Shown: in pieces, positions 41,915 to 51,875 of the stretch
Numbering within the stretch: the stretch's first letter is position 1
Layout: each line of letters opens with the position of its first letter
Assembly: GCF_017753665.1 (NCBI RefSeq)
Contig: NZ_CP072524.1
Location: 868,001-932,000, forward strand
Length of the DNA: 64,000 nt
Direction of reading: 5' to 3'
From: Neisseria sicca
GTDB lineage: Bacteria > Pseudomonadota > Gammaproteobacteria > Burkholderiales > Neisseriaceae
The notes under the pieces: model-generated
What the model was told of the DNA's origin: nothing
Database searches by the model: none
The model's input: only the letters and a program-made list of their open reading frames with translations
Translations under genes and position numbers: made by a program

Positions 41915-42235
41915 ATGTTAATCAAAAAAGGCTTGCTTTCTACTTTGTCCATTGCACTGATAATGGGTTTTTCCGCCCAAACTGCCGATGCAGACACCCA
42001 CAAACGCCGCCATCCGCGAACTCAAGCCGAACATGGTAAACTGCATCCCGCCTGCAAAAAGTACCTTGACCGCCGCGCTGCATGGTACAAATACAAAGGC
42101 GACCGTGCCGAATTGAAAGAAAACCGAAAAGCCCGCAAAGCTTTCCGTCAGCTACACTATAAAGAACAACGCATCCAATGCCGCGCCGCTTACGAAGCAT
42201 TTGATGATTTCGATCACGGCAAATTCCGCCGTTAA
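41915..42235 (+). CDS. Small secreted basic protein
   Basis: AGGAGG precedes an ATG at 41915. The 106-residue product has a signal peptide (KKGLLSTLSIALIMGFSAQT, cut near ADA) and a mature part rich in Lys, Arg and His with two cysteines (HPACKKYLDRRAAWYKYKGD, RIQCRAAYEAF). It is periplasmic by prediction. No family is recognised. A DUS terminator follows. Confidence 0.65.
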   Translation: MLIKKGLLSTLSIALIMGFSAQTADADTHKRRHPRTQAEHGKLHPACKKYLDRRAAWYKYKGDRAELKENRKARKAFRQLHYKEQRIQCRAAYEAFDDFDHGKFRR

Positions 42236-42248
42236 CAATCATATCGGT

Positions 42249-42305
42249 AAAGGTCGTCTGAAAACGGTTTACTATTTGAGAAAACCCGTTTTTAGACGAC
42301 CTTTT
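42249..42305. terminator. DUS inverted repeat
   Basis: AAAGGTCGTCTGAAAACGG pairs with CCGTTTTTAGACGACCTTTT (one mismatch), with an 18-base loop. Confidence 0.7.
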
Positions 42306-42373
42306 GTTATATTCCCGGAATACAGTTTCCCCTATAATTCCGACTTTCCAGCTCCCATACTGCCTCCCGCCCC

Positions 42374-44209
42374 ATGACCACGGACTTCGACATCCCCCTT
42401 TTCCTTAAAAACCTGCCCAATCTGCCCGGCGTGTACCGTTTTTTCGACGAAGGCGGCAACGTCTTATACGTCGGCAAAGCCGTCAACCTCAAGCGTCGCG
42501 TGTCCGGTTATTTCCAGAAAAACGACCATTCCCCGCGCATCGCCTTGATGGTGAAACAGGTTCACCACATCGAAACCACCATCACCCGCTCCGAAGCCGA
42601 AGCCCTGATTCTCGAAAACAATTTCATCAAAGCCCTGTCGCCCAAATACAATATCCTCTTCCGCGACGACAAAAGCTATCCCTACCTAATGCTCAGCGGA
42701 CATCAATATCCGCAGATGGCGTATTACCGCGGTACGCTGAAAAAGCCGAACCAATACTTCGGCCCCTATCCCAACAGCAACGCCGTGCGCGACAGCATCC
42801 AAGTCCTGCAAAAAGTCTTCATGCTGCGCACCTGCGAAGACAGCGTGTTCGAACACCGAGACCGCCCTTGTCTGCTGTACCAAATCAAACGCTGCACCGC
42901 GCCCTGCGTCGGACACATCAGCGAAGAAGACTACCGCGACAGCGTGCGCCAAGCCGCCACCTTCCTCAACGGCAAAACCGACGAACTGACCCGCACCCTG
43001 CAACACAAAATGCAGACCGCCGCCGCCAACCTGCAATTTGAAGAAGCCGCCCGCTACCGCGACCAAATCCAAGCACTCGGCATCATGCAGAGCAACCAGT
43101 TCATCGACAGCAAAAACCCGAACAACCCCAACGACATCGACCTGCTCGCGCTCGCCGTTTCAGACGGCCTCGTCTGCGTACACTGGGTCAGCATACGCGG
43201 CGGGCGGCACGTCGGCGACAAAAGCTTCTTCCCCGACACCAAAAACGATCCCGAACCAAACGGGCAAGACTACGCCGAAGCCTTCGTTGCCCAACACTAT
43301 CTGGGCAAAAGCAAACCCGACATCATCATCAGCAACTTCCCCGTCCCCGACGCATTGAAAGAAGCCTTGGAGGGCGAACACGGCAAACAAATGCAGTTCG
43401 TGACCAAAACCATAGGCGAACGCAAAGTCTGGCTGAAAATGGCAGAACAAAACGCACAAATGGCAATAGCCCAACGCCGCCTGCAACAAAGCAGCCAGCA
43501 ACACCGCATCGACGAGTTGGCAAAAATCCTGAACATGAATTCAGACGACCTCAACCGCCTCGAATGCTTCGACATCAGCCACACCCAAGGCGAAGCCACC
43601 ATCGCCTCCTGCGTCGTGTACGACGAACAAAACATCCAACCCTCGCAATACCGCCGCTACAACATCACCACCGCCAAACCCGGCGACGACTACGCCGCCA
43701 TGCGCGAAGTCCTCACCCGCCGCTACGGCAAAATGCAGGAAGCCGAAGCCAACGGCGAAAGCGTCAAATGGCCGGATGTCGTATTGATTGACGGCGGCAA
43801 AGGACAAATCGGCGTCGCCGTATCCGTATGGGAAGAACTCGGGCTGCACATCCCCTTGGTCGGCATCGCCAAAGGCCCCGAACGCAAAGCCGGCATGGAA
43901 GAACTCATCCTCCCGTTTACCGGCGAAACCTTCCGCCTGCCGCCCAACAGCCCCGCCCTGCACCTCCTGCAAACCGTGCGCGACGAATCACACCGCTTCG
44001 CCATCACCGGCCACCGCAAAAAACGCGACAAAGCCCGCGTTACCTCGTCACTCAGCGACATCCCCGGCGTAGGCAGCAAACGCCGCCAAGCCCTGCTCAC
44101 CCGCTTCGGCGGCCTGCGCGGCGTCGTTGCCGCCAGCAAAGAAGATTTGGAACAAGTCGAAGGCATCAGCAAGGCATTGGCGGAAACCATTTACGAGCAT
44201 CTGCATTAA
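42374..44209 (+). CDS. uvrC: Excinuclease ABC subunit C
   Basis: The 611-residue protein starts MTTDFDIPLFLKNLPNLPGV. It has the N-terminal GIY-YIG nuclease (GVYRFFDEGGNVLYVGKAVN), a central UVR helix pair for UvrB (LQFEEAARYRDQIQALGIMQ), the RNase H-like second nuclease (ECFDISHTQGE, VLIDGGKGQ) and C-terminal helix-hairpin-helix motifs (DIPGVGSKRRQALLTRFGGL). It makes both incisions in nucleotide excision repair. Complete; a DUS terminator follows. Confidence 0.97.
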   Translation: MTTDFDIPLFLKNLPNLPGVYRFFDEGGNVLYVGKAVNLKRRVSGYFQKNDHSPRIALMVKQVHHIETTITRSEAEALILENNFIKALSPKYNILFRDDKSYPYLMLSGHQYPQMAYYRGTLKKPNQYFGPYPNSNAVRDSIQVLQKVFMLRTCEDSVFEHRDRPCLLYQIKRCTAPCVGHISEEDYRDSVRQAATFLNGKTDELTRTLQHKMQTAAANLQFEEAARYRDQIQALGIMQSNQFIDSKNPNNPNDIDLLALAVSDGLVCVHWVSIRGGRHVGDKSFFPDTKNDPEPNGQDYAEAFVAQHYLGKSKPDIIISNFPVPDALKEALEGEHGKQMQFVTKTIGERKVWLKMAEQNAQMAIAQRRLQQSSQQHRIDELAKILNMNSDDLNRLECFDISHTQGEATIASCVVYDEQNIQPSQYRRYNITTAKPGDDYAAMREVLTRRYGKMQEAEANGESVKWPDVVLIDGGKGQIGVAVSVWEELGLHIPLVGIAKGPERKAGMEELILPFTGETFRLPPNSPALHLLQTVRDESHRFAITGHRKKRDKARVTSSLSDIPGVGSKRRQALLTRFGGLRGVVAASKEDLEQVEGISKALAETIYEHLH

Positions 44210-44229
44210 AAGATGGGGTTAAATAAAGC

Positions 44230-44264
44230 AAGAGGTCGTCTGAAAAGTTTTCAGACGACCTCTT
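44230..44264. terminator. DUS inverted repeat after uvrC
   Basis: AAGAGGTCGTCTGAAAA and TTTTCAGACGACCTCTT form a 17-bp stem with a 1-base gap. Confidence 0.8.
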
Positions 44265-44282
44265 GTTATTCTCTATACCACA

Positions 44283-44708
44283 TCAAAAACAATATTTTTT
44301 TAAAACCTTATTAGGAATATATTGATAAATATCCTGAAATTCTTTCTTTACCGCGGCTGAGGCAGGATTCAGCTTCTCATTCCGTACCAATTTTATTTTA
44401 TCTTTGGTGACTTCCGACAACGAAGCAGCGGTATAGCGGTATTCCCGATGCGAACCTGCCGTCAAACGGTCTCAAGTAAATTCATACCGGTATTTATCCT
44501 GTCCCATTTCCCCATAAAAATCAACATCCATCCTGCAACGTCTTTGCGGTTGGGCAAGCAATACCAACTCGCTTCCCTCCGGACTCAATTCAAAATCCGT
44601 CAAATCCCTTTCATAAACTTTTTTCCATTGGGAATGATGACTTTGAGCAGCCAGCAAACCAGAGCTCAAACATAAAACTGAAACCAATAAACCCTTAGCA
44701 ACATTCAT
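44283..44708 (-). pseudogene. Exported protein gene interrupted by TGA
   Basis: The minus strand reads a signal peptide (NVAKGLLVSVLCLSSGLLAA) and a 78-residue frame ending YRYEFT-TGA (44472-44474). The same frame then continues for another 60 codons as DRLTAGSHREYRYTAASLSE to KKYCF-stop. A single changed base (for example CGA to TGA) would explain the break. The intact product would be a periplasmic protein of about 141 residues. Family not recognised. Confidence 0.6.
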
Positions 44709-44854
44709 ATGATTACACCTAAATCTGAAGAGCCTATTATTAAAGCAAAGAACTAAAAATAATATAATTGGGTTTCAATCGACTCAATCCCGCTCATCAA
44801 ACAAGCCGACATCGAATAAATCCGGCTCGCTTATACGAGTGCGGCAATCGATTT

Positions 44855-44961
44855 TATAGTGGATTAAAATAAAAATGAGACAAGGCGGCAACGCCCGTCG
44901 TGTACAGATAGTACATAAGGGCGTTGGTAACGCCGTATCGTTGCAATTTTAATCCACTATA
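44855..44961. repeat. 107-bp MITE, copy 2
   Basis: It is identical to the copy at 27827-27933. Its right end overlaps the last codons of the ferredoxin gene and provides that gene's TAA (ATA GTG GAT TAA on the minus strand). Confidence 0.85.
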
Positions 44962-45194
44962 ATACCCTCATTCACCCGACAGCAACACAGCAGAATTTCG
45001 CCGGACGCGACAAAGGCGAGCGGGAAATCGTCGTAGGACGACGCCCTGCCGTCCAATATTTTGACGCGGCAGGAACCGCAATAGCCGCTGCGGCACTGGT
45101 ATTCGACCTCGTGGCCGGTGCGCTCCAAGCCCTCCAATAAGGTTTCGCCCTCTTGAAGCTCGAAGGTTTTGTCGTGTGTACTGATGAGTGCCAT
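44949..45194 (-). CDS. [2Fe-2S] ferredoxin, YfaE-like
   Basis: The 81-residue plant-type ferredoxin has the cluster ligands CRSGYCGSC plus a cysteine in ILLCCCRV. It is as short as YfaE, which maintains the iron cofactor of class I ribonucleotide reductase. The final residues IVD and the stop come from the MITE at 44855-44961, so the original C-terminus may have differed by a few residues. The cluster-binding part is unaffected. Confidence 0.85.
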   Translation of the reverse strand: MALISTHDKTFELQEGETLLEGLERTGHEVEYQCRSGYCGSCRVKILDGRASSYDDFPLAFVASGEILLCCCRVNEGIIVD

Positions 45195-45293
45195 TGTTAT
45201 CTGTTTAAGCGGGAAAGGTCGTCTGCACGGTGTAACCGAAATCTTTGATTTCGCTTCTACACCTGTTCAGACAACCTCTTGCTATACATTACC

Positions 45294-46016
45294 CTACCAA
45301 ATCCCCAACCAGTTTTCTTCCGATTTGGAGTTTCCGCGTCCTTCTTGTGCCTCGCGTTCACCCCTTCGGAAATCCCACGGAGCTTGCGGATTTTTACCGC
45401 TCCACAAACCTTTACGTTTTTGTTTTGCCTGCTTTTGGCCGGCGGCGTAATCGGCATAGGCGGTTTTGCTTTGCTGTTTTTTGGCATAGCTGTCGTAATG
45501 CCATGCCGCTCCGTCGCGCAGCTGCATAAGGTTCAAATCGGTTGTTCCAACGGATACCTGCGCAACTTCGCGTTTGTAGCGGTCTTTTTCGAATACGCGT
45601 ACTTTCACTTTTTTGCCGTCGGCTTTGTCAATCAGGTTGTCACGCGAACGCGTACCGTATGCCTGATTAATCTCGGGCGCGTCGATATACGCCATGCGGA
45701 TTTTGTGTTTTGCACCGTCTTCGTCGATGACGTGAAGGGTATCACCGTCGTGGATTTTGGCGATTTTTCCGTGATAAGTATAAGGGGCTTTTTTGTGTAT
45801 GCCGGTCTTGCTCTGTTCGTTTTCAGACGACTTTGGCCTGATTGTATCGGTCAGTAGCGCACCGACGGACTCTAAGCCGAAATGACGGCTGTCTGTAATA
45901 TCGGAAACAATCTGAACGCTTGATCGAATAAGTTCGGTATCGCGTGAGCCGTAACCCAATGCGCCCAATACGGACAGGAAAACGGGCAGCCATTTGAGCA
46001 TGGTAGTGATCTTCAT
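45294..46016 (-). CDS. nuc: Secreted thermonuclease (staphylococcal nuclease fold)
   Basis: This 240-residue protein has an N-terminal hydrophobic signal (MLKWLPVFLSVLGALGYGS), a spacer, then the nuclease domain: AKIHDGDTLHVIDEDG (metal-binding Asp residues), IRMAYIDAPEIN (Arg/Asp/Glu) and RYKREVAQVSV (Arg). It degrades extracellular DNA; the pathogenic neisserial homologue clears neutrophil traps. DUS flanks the gene. The C-terminal 40 residues (GKNPQAPWDFRRGEREAQEG) are an extension beyond the core fold. Confidence 0.85.
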   Translation of the reverse strand: MKITTMLKWLPVFLSVLGALGYGSRDTELIRSSVQIVSDITDSRHFGLESVGALLTDTIRPKSSENEQSKTGIHKKAPYTYHGKIAKIHDGDTLHVIDEDGAKHKIRMAYIDAPEINQAYGTRSRDNLIDKADGKKVKVRVFEKDRYKREVAQVSVGTTDLNLMQLRDGAAWHYDSYAKKQQSKTAYADYAAGQKQAKQKRKGLWSGKNPQAPWDFRRGEREAQEGRGNSKSEENWLGIW

Positions 46017-46030
46017 AATTTGAGAATGAT

Positions 46031-46070
46031 AAGGTCGTCTGAAAACCGAAATTGGTTTTCAGACGACCTT
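46031..46070. terminator. DUS inverted repeat between rpiA and nuc
   Basis: AAGGTCGTCTGAAAACC pairs with GGTTTTCAGACGACCTT, 17-bp stem, 6-base loop. Confidence 0.8.
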
Positions 46071-46085
46071 TGCTGTTTATTACCT

Positions 46086-46757
46086 TTAATTTTGTCCGGG
46101 TTTGATGACTTTGACGCCCTGCTCTGTGCCCAGGATCAACAAATCCGCGGCGTTGCGCGCGAAGATGCCGTTTTCGAGAACGCCGGTGATGCGGTTGATT
46201 TCATCTTCCATAGTCAGCGGACGGTCGATATTCAAGTCATAGACATCGACGATTTGATTGCCGTGGAAAGTAGTGTAATCCAAGCGCAATTCAGGTTGTC
46301 CGCCCATTGCCAAAAGTTTGCGCGACACCAGCGAACGCGCACCAGGCAATACTTCTACGGGCAGCGGAAATTTGCCCAAACGCGATACATATTTGCTTTC
46401 GTCGGCGATACAGATGAATTTGTCAGACGCACTGGCGACGACTTTCTCGTTCAGATGCGCACCGCCACCGCCTTTAATCATTTGCAGCATATGGTTCACT
46501 TCGTCCGCGCCGTCAACATAGACGGCCAGCCCCATCACATCATTCAGCGATACTTCGGGGATGTCGTATTGCGCCATCAATTCGCTGGACTTTTTAGAAG
46601 TCGAAACCGCGCCTTTGATTTTTTTGCCGCTTTTGCCCAACGCTTCGATAAACATATTCACAGTCGAGCCGGAGCCGATGCCGATGTATTCGTTTTCAGG
46701 TACGAATTCCACCGCTTTCTCGGCGGCAATGCGTTTCAATTCATCTTGAGTAGCCAT
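46086..46757 (-). CDS. rpiA: Ribose-5-phosphate isomerase A
   Basis: A 223-residue enzyme of the non-oxidative pentose phosphate pathway, interconverting ribose 5-phosphate and ribulose 5-phosphate. The family blocks GIGSGSTVNMFIEALGK, YVDGADEVN (catalytic Asp) and KGGGGAHLNEKVVASASD (catalytic Glu, Lys) are present. GGAG precedes the ATG. Confidence 0.96.
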   Translation of the reverse strand: MATQDELKRIAAEKAVEFVPENEYIGIGSGSTVNMFIEALGKSGKKIKGAVSTSKKSSELMAQYDIPEVSLNDVMGLAVYVDGADEVNHMLQMIKGGGGAHLNEKVVASASDKFICIADESKYVSRLGKFPLPVEVLPGARSLVSRKLLAMGGQPELRLDYTTFHGNQIVDVYDLNIDRPLTMEDEINRITGVLENGIFARNAADLLILGTEQGVKVIKPGQN

Positions 46758-46827
46758 GAGTTCTCCTTAATGGGATGTGGGTCAATAGGATTATCTTAAC
46801 ATTTTCATGCCGTTTGTGCTTGCCTGC

Positions 46828-47307
46828 TTACGCTTTTTCCAGTAACACCGCCGCCTGCGCCTCGATGGCTTCCATGCGACCCAGATAACCGAGCTTTTCG
46901 TTGGTTTTGCCTTTAATGTTCACATAGGTCGTCTGAATGCCCAAATCGGTGGCAATGTTGGCACGCATGGCGGGAATGTGCGGCGCGAGCTTGGGCTTTT
47001 GCGCGATGATGGTCGTGTCCACGTTCACAACGCGCCAGCCTAAAGCCTGCACGCTCTTATACGCTTCACGCAACAATACGCGGCTGTCGGCATCTTTAAA
47101 CTCGGCGGCGGTATCAGGGAAATGGCTGCCGATGTCGCCCAAACCCGCCGCGCCGAGCAATGCGTCGGTAATCGCGTGCAACAGCGCGTCGGCATCGGAA
47201 TGTCCGAGCAGGCCTTTTTCAAACGGAATGTTTACGCCGCCGAGAATCAAATCGCGGCCTTCGACGAGTTGGTGGACATCGTAACCCTGTCCGATACGGA
47301 TATTCAT
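46828..47307 (-). CDS. ispF: 2-C-methyl-D-erythritol 2,4-cyclodiphosphate synthase
   Basis: A 159-residue enzyme of the MEP isoprenoid pathway. Zinc ligands [13 protein letters not shown] and [20 protein letters not shown], plus [11 protein letters not shown], are the usual signatures. It is not adjacent to ispD here. It runs in the same direction as rpiA with 70 bases between. Confidence 0.96.
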   Translation of the reverse strand: MNIRIGQGYDVHQLVEGRDLILGGVNIPFEKGLLGHSDADALLHAITDALLGAAGLGDIGSHFPDTAAEFKDADSRVLLREAYKSVQALGWRVVNVDTTIIAQKPKLAPHIPAMRANIATDLGIQTTYVNIKGKTNEKLGYLGRMEAIEAQAAVLLEKA

Positions 47308-47327
47308 GTTTTGTCCTTTTTTTCAAT

Positions 47328-47365
47328 GTCAGGTCGTCTGAAAAATAGTTTTCAAACGACCTGAC
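47328..47365. terminator. DUS inverted repeat upstream of ispF
   Basis: GTCAGGTCGTCTGAAAA pairs with TTTTCAAACGACCTGAC (one mismatch). Confidence 0.7.
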
Positions 47366-47559
47366 AGATGGGTGTCAAATTTGCGCAGCCTTTTGCCTAA
47401 TTTTCCGTCAGATACCGCTTGAAACTTTTTCGACCGATACAAGCAGTAAAATAAATCGTTGAAAGGTAAGTCATGGATACTGTTTCGCGATAAGGATTGA
47501 TTCAAATCGGAAAAAAGGCAGGAGGTTTTCAGACGACCTCCTGCCTGTAATATACCGAA

Positions 47560-49419
47560 TCAGCGCTCGATTTGCGATACGTCGCGCACCGCGCCTTTGT
47601 CGGCGGAAGTCGCCATGGCGCCGTAGGCACGCAAGGCGGCGGAAACGTAGCGGTCGCGGTTTTCCGGCTTCCACGCTTTGCTGCCGCGCGCTTCCATTTC
47701 GGCGCGGCGTTTTGCGAGTTCTTCGTCGGACACTTTCAGGTTGATGCTGCGGTTGGGGATGTCGATTTCGATGGTGTCGCCTTCGTGCACCAAACCGATG
47801 GCGCCGCCTTCCGCCGCTTCAGGCGAAGCGTGGCCGATGGACAAGCCTGATGTGCCGCCTGAGAAGCGTCCGTCCGTCAGCAAGGCGCAGGCTTTGCCCA
47901 AGCCTTTGGATTTCAGATAGGAAGTCGGATACAGCATTTCCTGCATACCCGGGCCGCCTTTCGGACCTTCGTAGCGGATAATGACGATGTCGCCGGCGAC
48001 GATTTGGTTGCCCAAAATGCCTTCGACGGCGGCTTCTTGGCTTTCAAACACGCGGGCGCGGCCGGTGAATTTGAGGATGCTCTCGTCCACGCCTGCGGTT
48101 TTCACCACGCAGCCACGCTCGGCGATGTTGCCGAAAAGTACTGCCAAACCGCCGTCTTGCGAGTAGGCGTGTTCGACGTTGCGGATACAGCCTTTTTCGC
48201 GGTCGAGGTCGAGGGTTTTCCACATGCGGTTTTGCGAGAACGCTTGGGTGGTGCGCACGCCGCCGGGTGCGGCTTTGAAGCGTTCGATGGCGTGGGTGTT
48301 TTCGCGATTGGTGACGTCCCATTTTTCAATCGCGTCTTTCAGCGTCGACGCGTGGATGGTGTACACGTCGGTGTGCAGTTTGCCCGCTTTGTCCAATTCT
48401 TTCAGGATGGCGAAGATACCGCCGGCGCGGTGCACATCTTCCATGTAGTAGTCGTGGTTATTGGGCGCGGTTTTGCAGATACAGGGCACGACGCGGCTCA
48501 GGCGGTCGATGTCGGCCATTTTGAAATCCACACCCGCTTCGTTGGCGACGGCAAGCAAATGCAGGATGGTGTTGGTGGAGCCGCCCATGGCGATGTCCAT
48601 GGTCATGGCGTTTTCAAACGCTTTTTTTGTGGCGATGCTGCGCGGTAGTACGGTTTCGTCGTCTTGCTCGTAATAGCGTTTGGTGATTTCGACAATCATG
48701 CGGCCGGCTTCGAGGAACAATTCTTTGCGGCCGGCATGGGTGGCGAGGTAGGAACCGTTGCCGGGCAGGGACAGACCGAGCGCTTCGGTCAGGCAGTTCA
48801 TGGAGTTGGCGGTGAACATGCCGGAGCAGGAGCCGCAGGTCGGGCAGGCGTTTTGTTCGACTTCTTCGACTTGCTGGTTGCTGACATTGTCGTCCGCCGA
48901 TTCAATCATGGCGTCAATCAAGTCCAAGCGGCGTTCGGGCTGGATGTTTGCCACGCCGATGACCTTGCCCGCTTCCATCGGGCCACCGGAAACGAAGATG
49001 GTTGGGATGTTCAGGCGCATGGCGGCAATCAGCATTCCCGGAGTGATTTTGTCGCAGTTGGAAATGCACACCAGCGCGTCGGCGCAGTGGGCGTTGACCA
49101 TGTATTCGATGGAGTCGGCAATCAAATCGCGGCTGGGCAGGGAATACAACATGCCGCTGTGTCCCATGGCGATACCGTCGTCGATGGCGATGGTGTTGAA
49201 TTCTTTGGCGATTGCGCCCGCTTTTTCGATTTCGCGGGCAACCAATTGGCCCATGTTGTGCAGGTGGACATGGCCAGGGACGAATTGGGTGAACGAGTTG
49301 GCAACGGCAATGATGGGCTTGCCGAAGTCGGTTTCCATCACACCGGTGGCGCGCCACAATGCGCGTGCACCCGCCATATTGCGGCCGTGAGTAGAGGTTT
49401 TGGAGCGGTAGTCTGGCAT
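47560..49419 (-). CDS. ilvD: Dihydroxy-acid dehydratase
   Basis: This 619-residue [Fe-S] enzyme of branched-chain amino acid synthesis shows the start [20 protein letters not shown], cluster ligands in [11 protein letters not shown] and [20 protein letters not shown], and C-terminal [18 protein letters not shown]. Length is normal. A half-DUS follows the stop, and a 17-bp perfect palindrome lies about 100 bases upstream. Confidence 0.97.
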   Translation of the reverse strand: MPDYRSKTSTHGRNMAGARALWRATGVMETDFGKPIIAVANSFTQFVPGHVHLHNMGQLVAREIEKAGAIAKEFNTIAIDDGIAMGHSGMLYSLPSRDLIADSIEYMVNAHCADALVCISNCDKITPGMLIAAMRLNIPTIFVSGGPMEAGKVIGVANIQPERRLDLIDAMIESADDNVSNQQVEEVEQNACPTCGSCSGMFTANSMNCLTEALGLSLPGNGSYLATHAGRKELFLEAGRMIVEITKRYYEQDDETVLPRSIATKKAFENAMTMDIAMGGSTNTILHLLAVANEAGVDFKMADIDRLSRVVPCICKTAPNNHDYYMEDVHRAGGIFAILKELDKAGKLHTDVYTIHASTLKDAIEKWDVTNRENTHAIERFKAAPGGVRTTQAFSQNRMWKTLDLDREKGCIRNVEHAYSQDGGLAVLFGNIAERGCVVKTAGVDESILKFTGRARVFESQEAAVEGILGNQIVAGDIVIIRYEGPKGGPGMQEMLYPTSYLKSKGLGKACALLTDGRFSGGTSGLSIGHASPEAAEGGAIGLVHEGDTIEIDIPNRSINLKVSDEELAKRRAEMEARGSKAWKPENRDRYVSAALRAYGAMATSADKGAVRDVSQIER

Positions 49420-49517
49420 TTTGCATTCCTTTATTTATATGATGAGGCCGTATCTAACAGGCAGGCTTCGCATTCTGAAATGCGCTGAAATGATTGCCTG
49501 CGACCTATAAAAATAGT

Positions 49518-49534
49518 TTGGTATTTTATACCAA
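49518..49534. promoter_or_regulatory. Palindrome upstream of ilvD, possible operator
   Basis: TTGGTATTTTATACCAA is a perfect 17-bp palindrome in the ilvD upstream region. The TGGT...ACCA arms are like sites of GntR-type regulators; which protein binds is not evident. Confidence 0.4.
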
Positions 49535-49615
49535 TTATGTTTGGCAAAGAACTGCTATTTTGTAGTAAAACTAAGCAGTATTTGCTTGTCCTGTGTTTGC
49601 TTCAATAATAAACAG

Positions 49616-49648
49616 AAGGTCGTCTGAAATGCTTCTCAGACGACCTTT
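49616..49648. terminator. DUS inverted repeat
   Basis: AAGGTCGTCTGA and TCAGACGACCTTT flank an 8-base loop between lutB's end and ilvD's start. Confidence 0.7.
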
Positions 49649-49722
49649 CTAACTTTTCACAAGAAAAAACTTAGACACATATCATGTTCAAATATGGGTC
49701 ATTGCCCTTATGATTTTCAGCT

Positions 49723-51177
49723 TTACGCTTTTTCTTTTTGGCGCATTTTTTCCGCCATCATTTCATGCAGCGTTTTTTTGGCAGGTTTCATCGGAACGCG
49801 GTTATCCGTCCAGCCCAGTTGCTTGCTTGGTGTCAATGCACGGAATTTGGTAGCCGCCCAACCGAAGGCGCGGTAAGTTTTGCTGCCGCTGAAAATGCCG
49901 TTGAATGTACGCCATGCCATTTGTTCGCCGAATGTATGCGATGCGCCTTGTCCGCGGATAGGATGCGGTACGACCTCGGTCGGCGAACGTTGTGCCTCGA
50001 CACGCAGACGCTGCATCTGCTCGGTAATCGGGATACGCACCGGACAAACTTCCACACACGCGCCGCACATGGTACAGGCGGTCGGAAGGTCGCGGGTGGC
50101 ATCCAGACCCAACAAGTGCGGAGAAATAATCTCGCCGATAGGGCCGGGATAGGTTGTGCCATATGCCGCGCCACCGATACGGGTATAAACCGGACAATGG
50201 TTCATACACGCGCCACAACGGATACATTGCAAGGTGCGGCGCATTTGATCTTCGGCATAGGCTTGACTGCGGCCGTTGTCGAGCAGAACCAAGTGCATTT
50301 CCTGCGGGCCGTCTAATTCTTCACTACGGCGTGGGCCGGTAATCATGTTGAAATAGGTGGTAATGTTCTGACCGATGGCAGAACGTGGCAGCAGGCTGTA
50401 CAAAGGAGGAACGTCCGACAGCTTGGCTACAACTTTTTCAATACCGGTAATGGCGATATGCACGGGCGGAACGGTGGTACTCAAGCGACCGTTGCCTTCG
50501 TTTTCAACCAGACATAGTGTACCTGTTTCAGCAACAGCAAAGTTTACGCCGCTCAAACCAACATCGGCAGTGCTGTAAATATCGCGCAGTGCTTTACGGG
50601 CGAAGCCGGTCAGTTGGTCTACGTCGTCTGTTAACGGCGTGCCAAGATTTTGGTGGAAAAGTTCGCTAACCTGTTCTTTGGTTTTGTGGATAGCAGGCAT
50701 CACGATATGGGTCGGTTTTTCGCCTGCCATTTGGACGATAAACTCACCCAAGTCGCTTTCCACCGCTTTAATGCCTTTTGCTTCAAGATAATGGTTCAGC
50801 TCGATTTCTTCGCTAACCATCGATTTGCCTTTGACCATCAGCTTACCGTTTTTGACAGCAATGATGTCGTGGATGATTTGGCAGGCTTCGGATGGAGTTT
50901 CCGCCCAGTGTACTTTAACGCCCAACTTAGTCAGGTTTTCTTCCAATTGCTCCAGCAGGGCGGGCAATTTAGACAATGAACGCTGACGGACGTGTTCGCA
51001 CAAATCACGCAGGTTTTGCAACTCTTCTTCGTCGGACAAAACGGCTTTGCGCTTGGTCATCAGCATATCCATCGCGGTACGCAGACTCTTACGCAAAGGC
51101 TTGTCTTGAAGGGAAATTGCGGCGTTTTGTTTGAAAGTTTCCGGCTTCATGTGGAACTTGATGGTTTGCGTAGTCAT
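49723..51177 (-). CDS. lutB: Lactate utilisation iron-sulfur protein LutB
   Basis: This 484-residue protein has the LUD domain (VSEEIELNHYLEAKGIKAVE...GVNFAVAETGTL) followed by two 4Fe-4S motifs, CIRCGACMNHCPVYTRIGG and CTMCGACVEVCPVRIP. It is the electron-transfer subunit of the LutABC L-lactate dehydrogenase complex. Its start overlaps the lutC stop (51174-51177), so the two are coupled. It is the last gene of the operon. Confidence 0.92.
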   Translation of the reverse strand: MTTQTIKFHMKPETFKQNAAISLQDKPLRKSLRTAMDMLMTKRKAVLSDEEELQNLRDLCEHVRQRSLSKLPALLEQLEENLTKLGVKVHWAETPSEACQIIHDIIAVKNGKLMVKGKSMVSEEIELNHYLEAKGIKAVESDLGEFIVQMAGEKPTHIVMPAIHKTKEQVSELFHQNLGTPLTDDVDQLTGFARKALRDIYSTADVGLSGVNFAVAETGTLCLVENEGNGRLSTTVPPVHIAITGIEKVVAKLSDVPPLYSLLPRSAIGQNITTYFNMITGPRRSEELDGPQEMHLVLLDNGRSQAYAEDQMRRTLQCIRCGACMNHCPVYTRIGGAAYGTTYPGPIGEIISPHLLGLDATRDLPTACTMCGACVEVCPVRIPITEQMQRLRVEAQRSPTEVVPHPIRGQGASHTFGEQMAWRTFNGIFSGSKTYRAFGWAATKFRALTPSKQLGWTDNRVPMKPAKKTLHEMMAEKMRQKEKA

Positions 51178-51875
51178 GCGTTTTCCTCCAAATCGGCAGG
51201 GGAAATGTGGTCAGGCAGGATGGCGAGAATGACCAAATCACGCGGACCGTGCGCGCCGTAAGCAAGCGTTAGCTGGATGTCTGCGGTTTTGGACGGGCCG
51301 GAAATCAGGAAAACATTGGTCGGCATACCGTTTTCCACCAGTTTTTCGCCTTCGACGGCATTATGGAATTCGTTATACATTTTCGCCGTATCAAACAGGC
51401 AGAAATGCACGGGCGGAACAAGGCTTAAAGTACGCGGTTCTTCGGGGCTGGAAAACAGCATCAGTGTACCGGTGCGGGCGATGCCACATTGCGAGCCGCT
51501 AAAGCCTGCATCGATGTTCGCGAAAAACTCAGTTTTCCAAGTATCGATTTCGCGCTCGAAAGCAATCGGTTCGATATTGCTGTCCACCAGCGCGGCACGG
51601 GCGATTTGTCCGTGTTCGGTCGCCAACGGCAGCAGGATGTTTTTCAAACCTTTGCCTTCGGCTGCTTGACGGAATACTTGCGGCCAGCTGGTTTTGGTCA
51701 CCCAATAAATTTCGGTTTTGACAGCGCGCATAGCGGCAGCCCAATGTTTCAGGCGCTCAACTTCGCTGTCCCAAGAAACACCCATTTCACGGTAATAATC
51801 AAAAACCGCAGGCTCTTCCATCGGCAATGCGTCGGCTTTTTTCAGTTTTGCCAAAATATTTTCGCGCGCGCTCAT
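51174..51875 (-). CDS. lutC: Lactate utilisation protein LutC
   Basis: A 233-residue LUD-domain protein (MSARENILAKLKKADALPME, AGFSGSQCGIARTGTLMLFS, ISGPSKTADIQLTLAYGAHG). It works with LutA and LutB in oxidation of L-lactate to pyruvate. It overlaps both neighbours by 4 bases; the order is lutA-lutC-lutB, as in other neisserial genomes. Confidence 0.9.
   Translation of the reverse strand: MSARENILAKLKKADALPMEEPAVFDYYREMGVSWDSEVERLKHWAAAMRAVKTEIYWVTKTSWPQVFRQAAEGKGLKNILLPLATEHGQIARAALVDSNIEPIAFEREIDTWKTEFFANIDAGFSGSQCGIARTGTLMLFSSPEEPRTLSLVPPVHFCLFDTAKMYNEFHNAVEGEKLVENGMPTNVFLISGPSKTADIQLTLAYGAHGPRDLVILAILPDHISPADLEENA

Noticed and set aside
48004..48648. Long plus-strand frames opposite ilvD
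   Set aside because: Codon-mirror frames of a well-identified gene.
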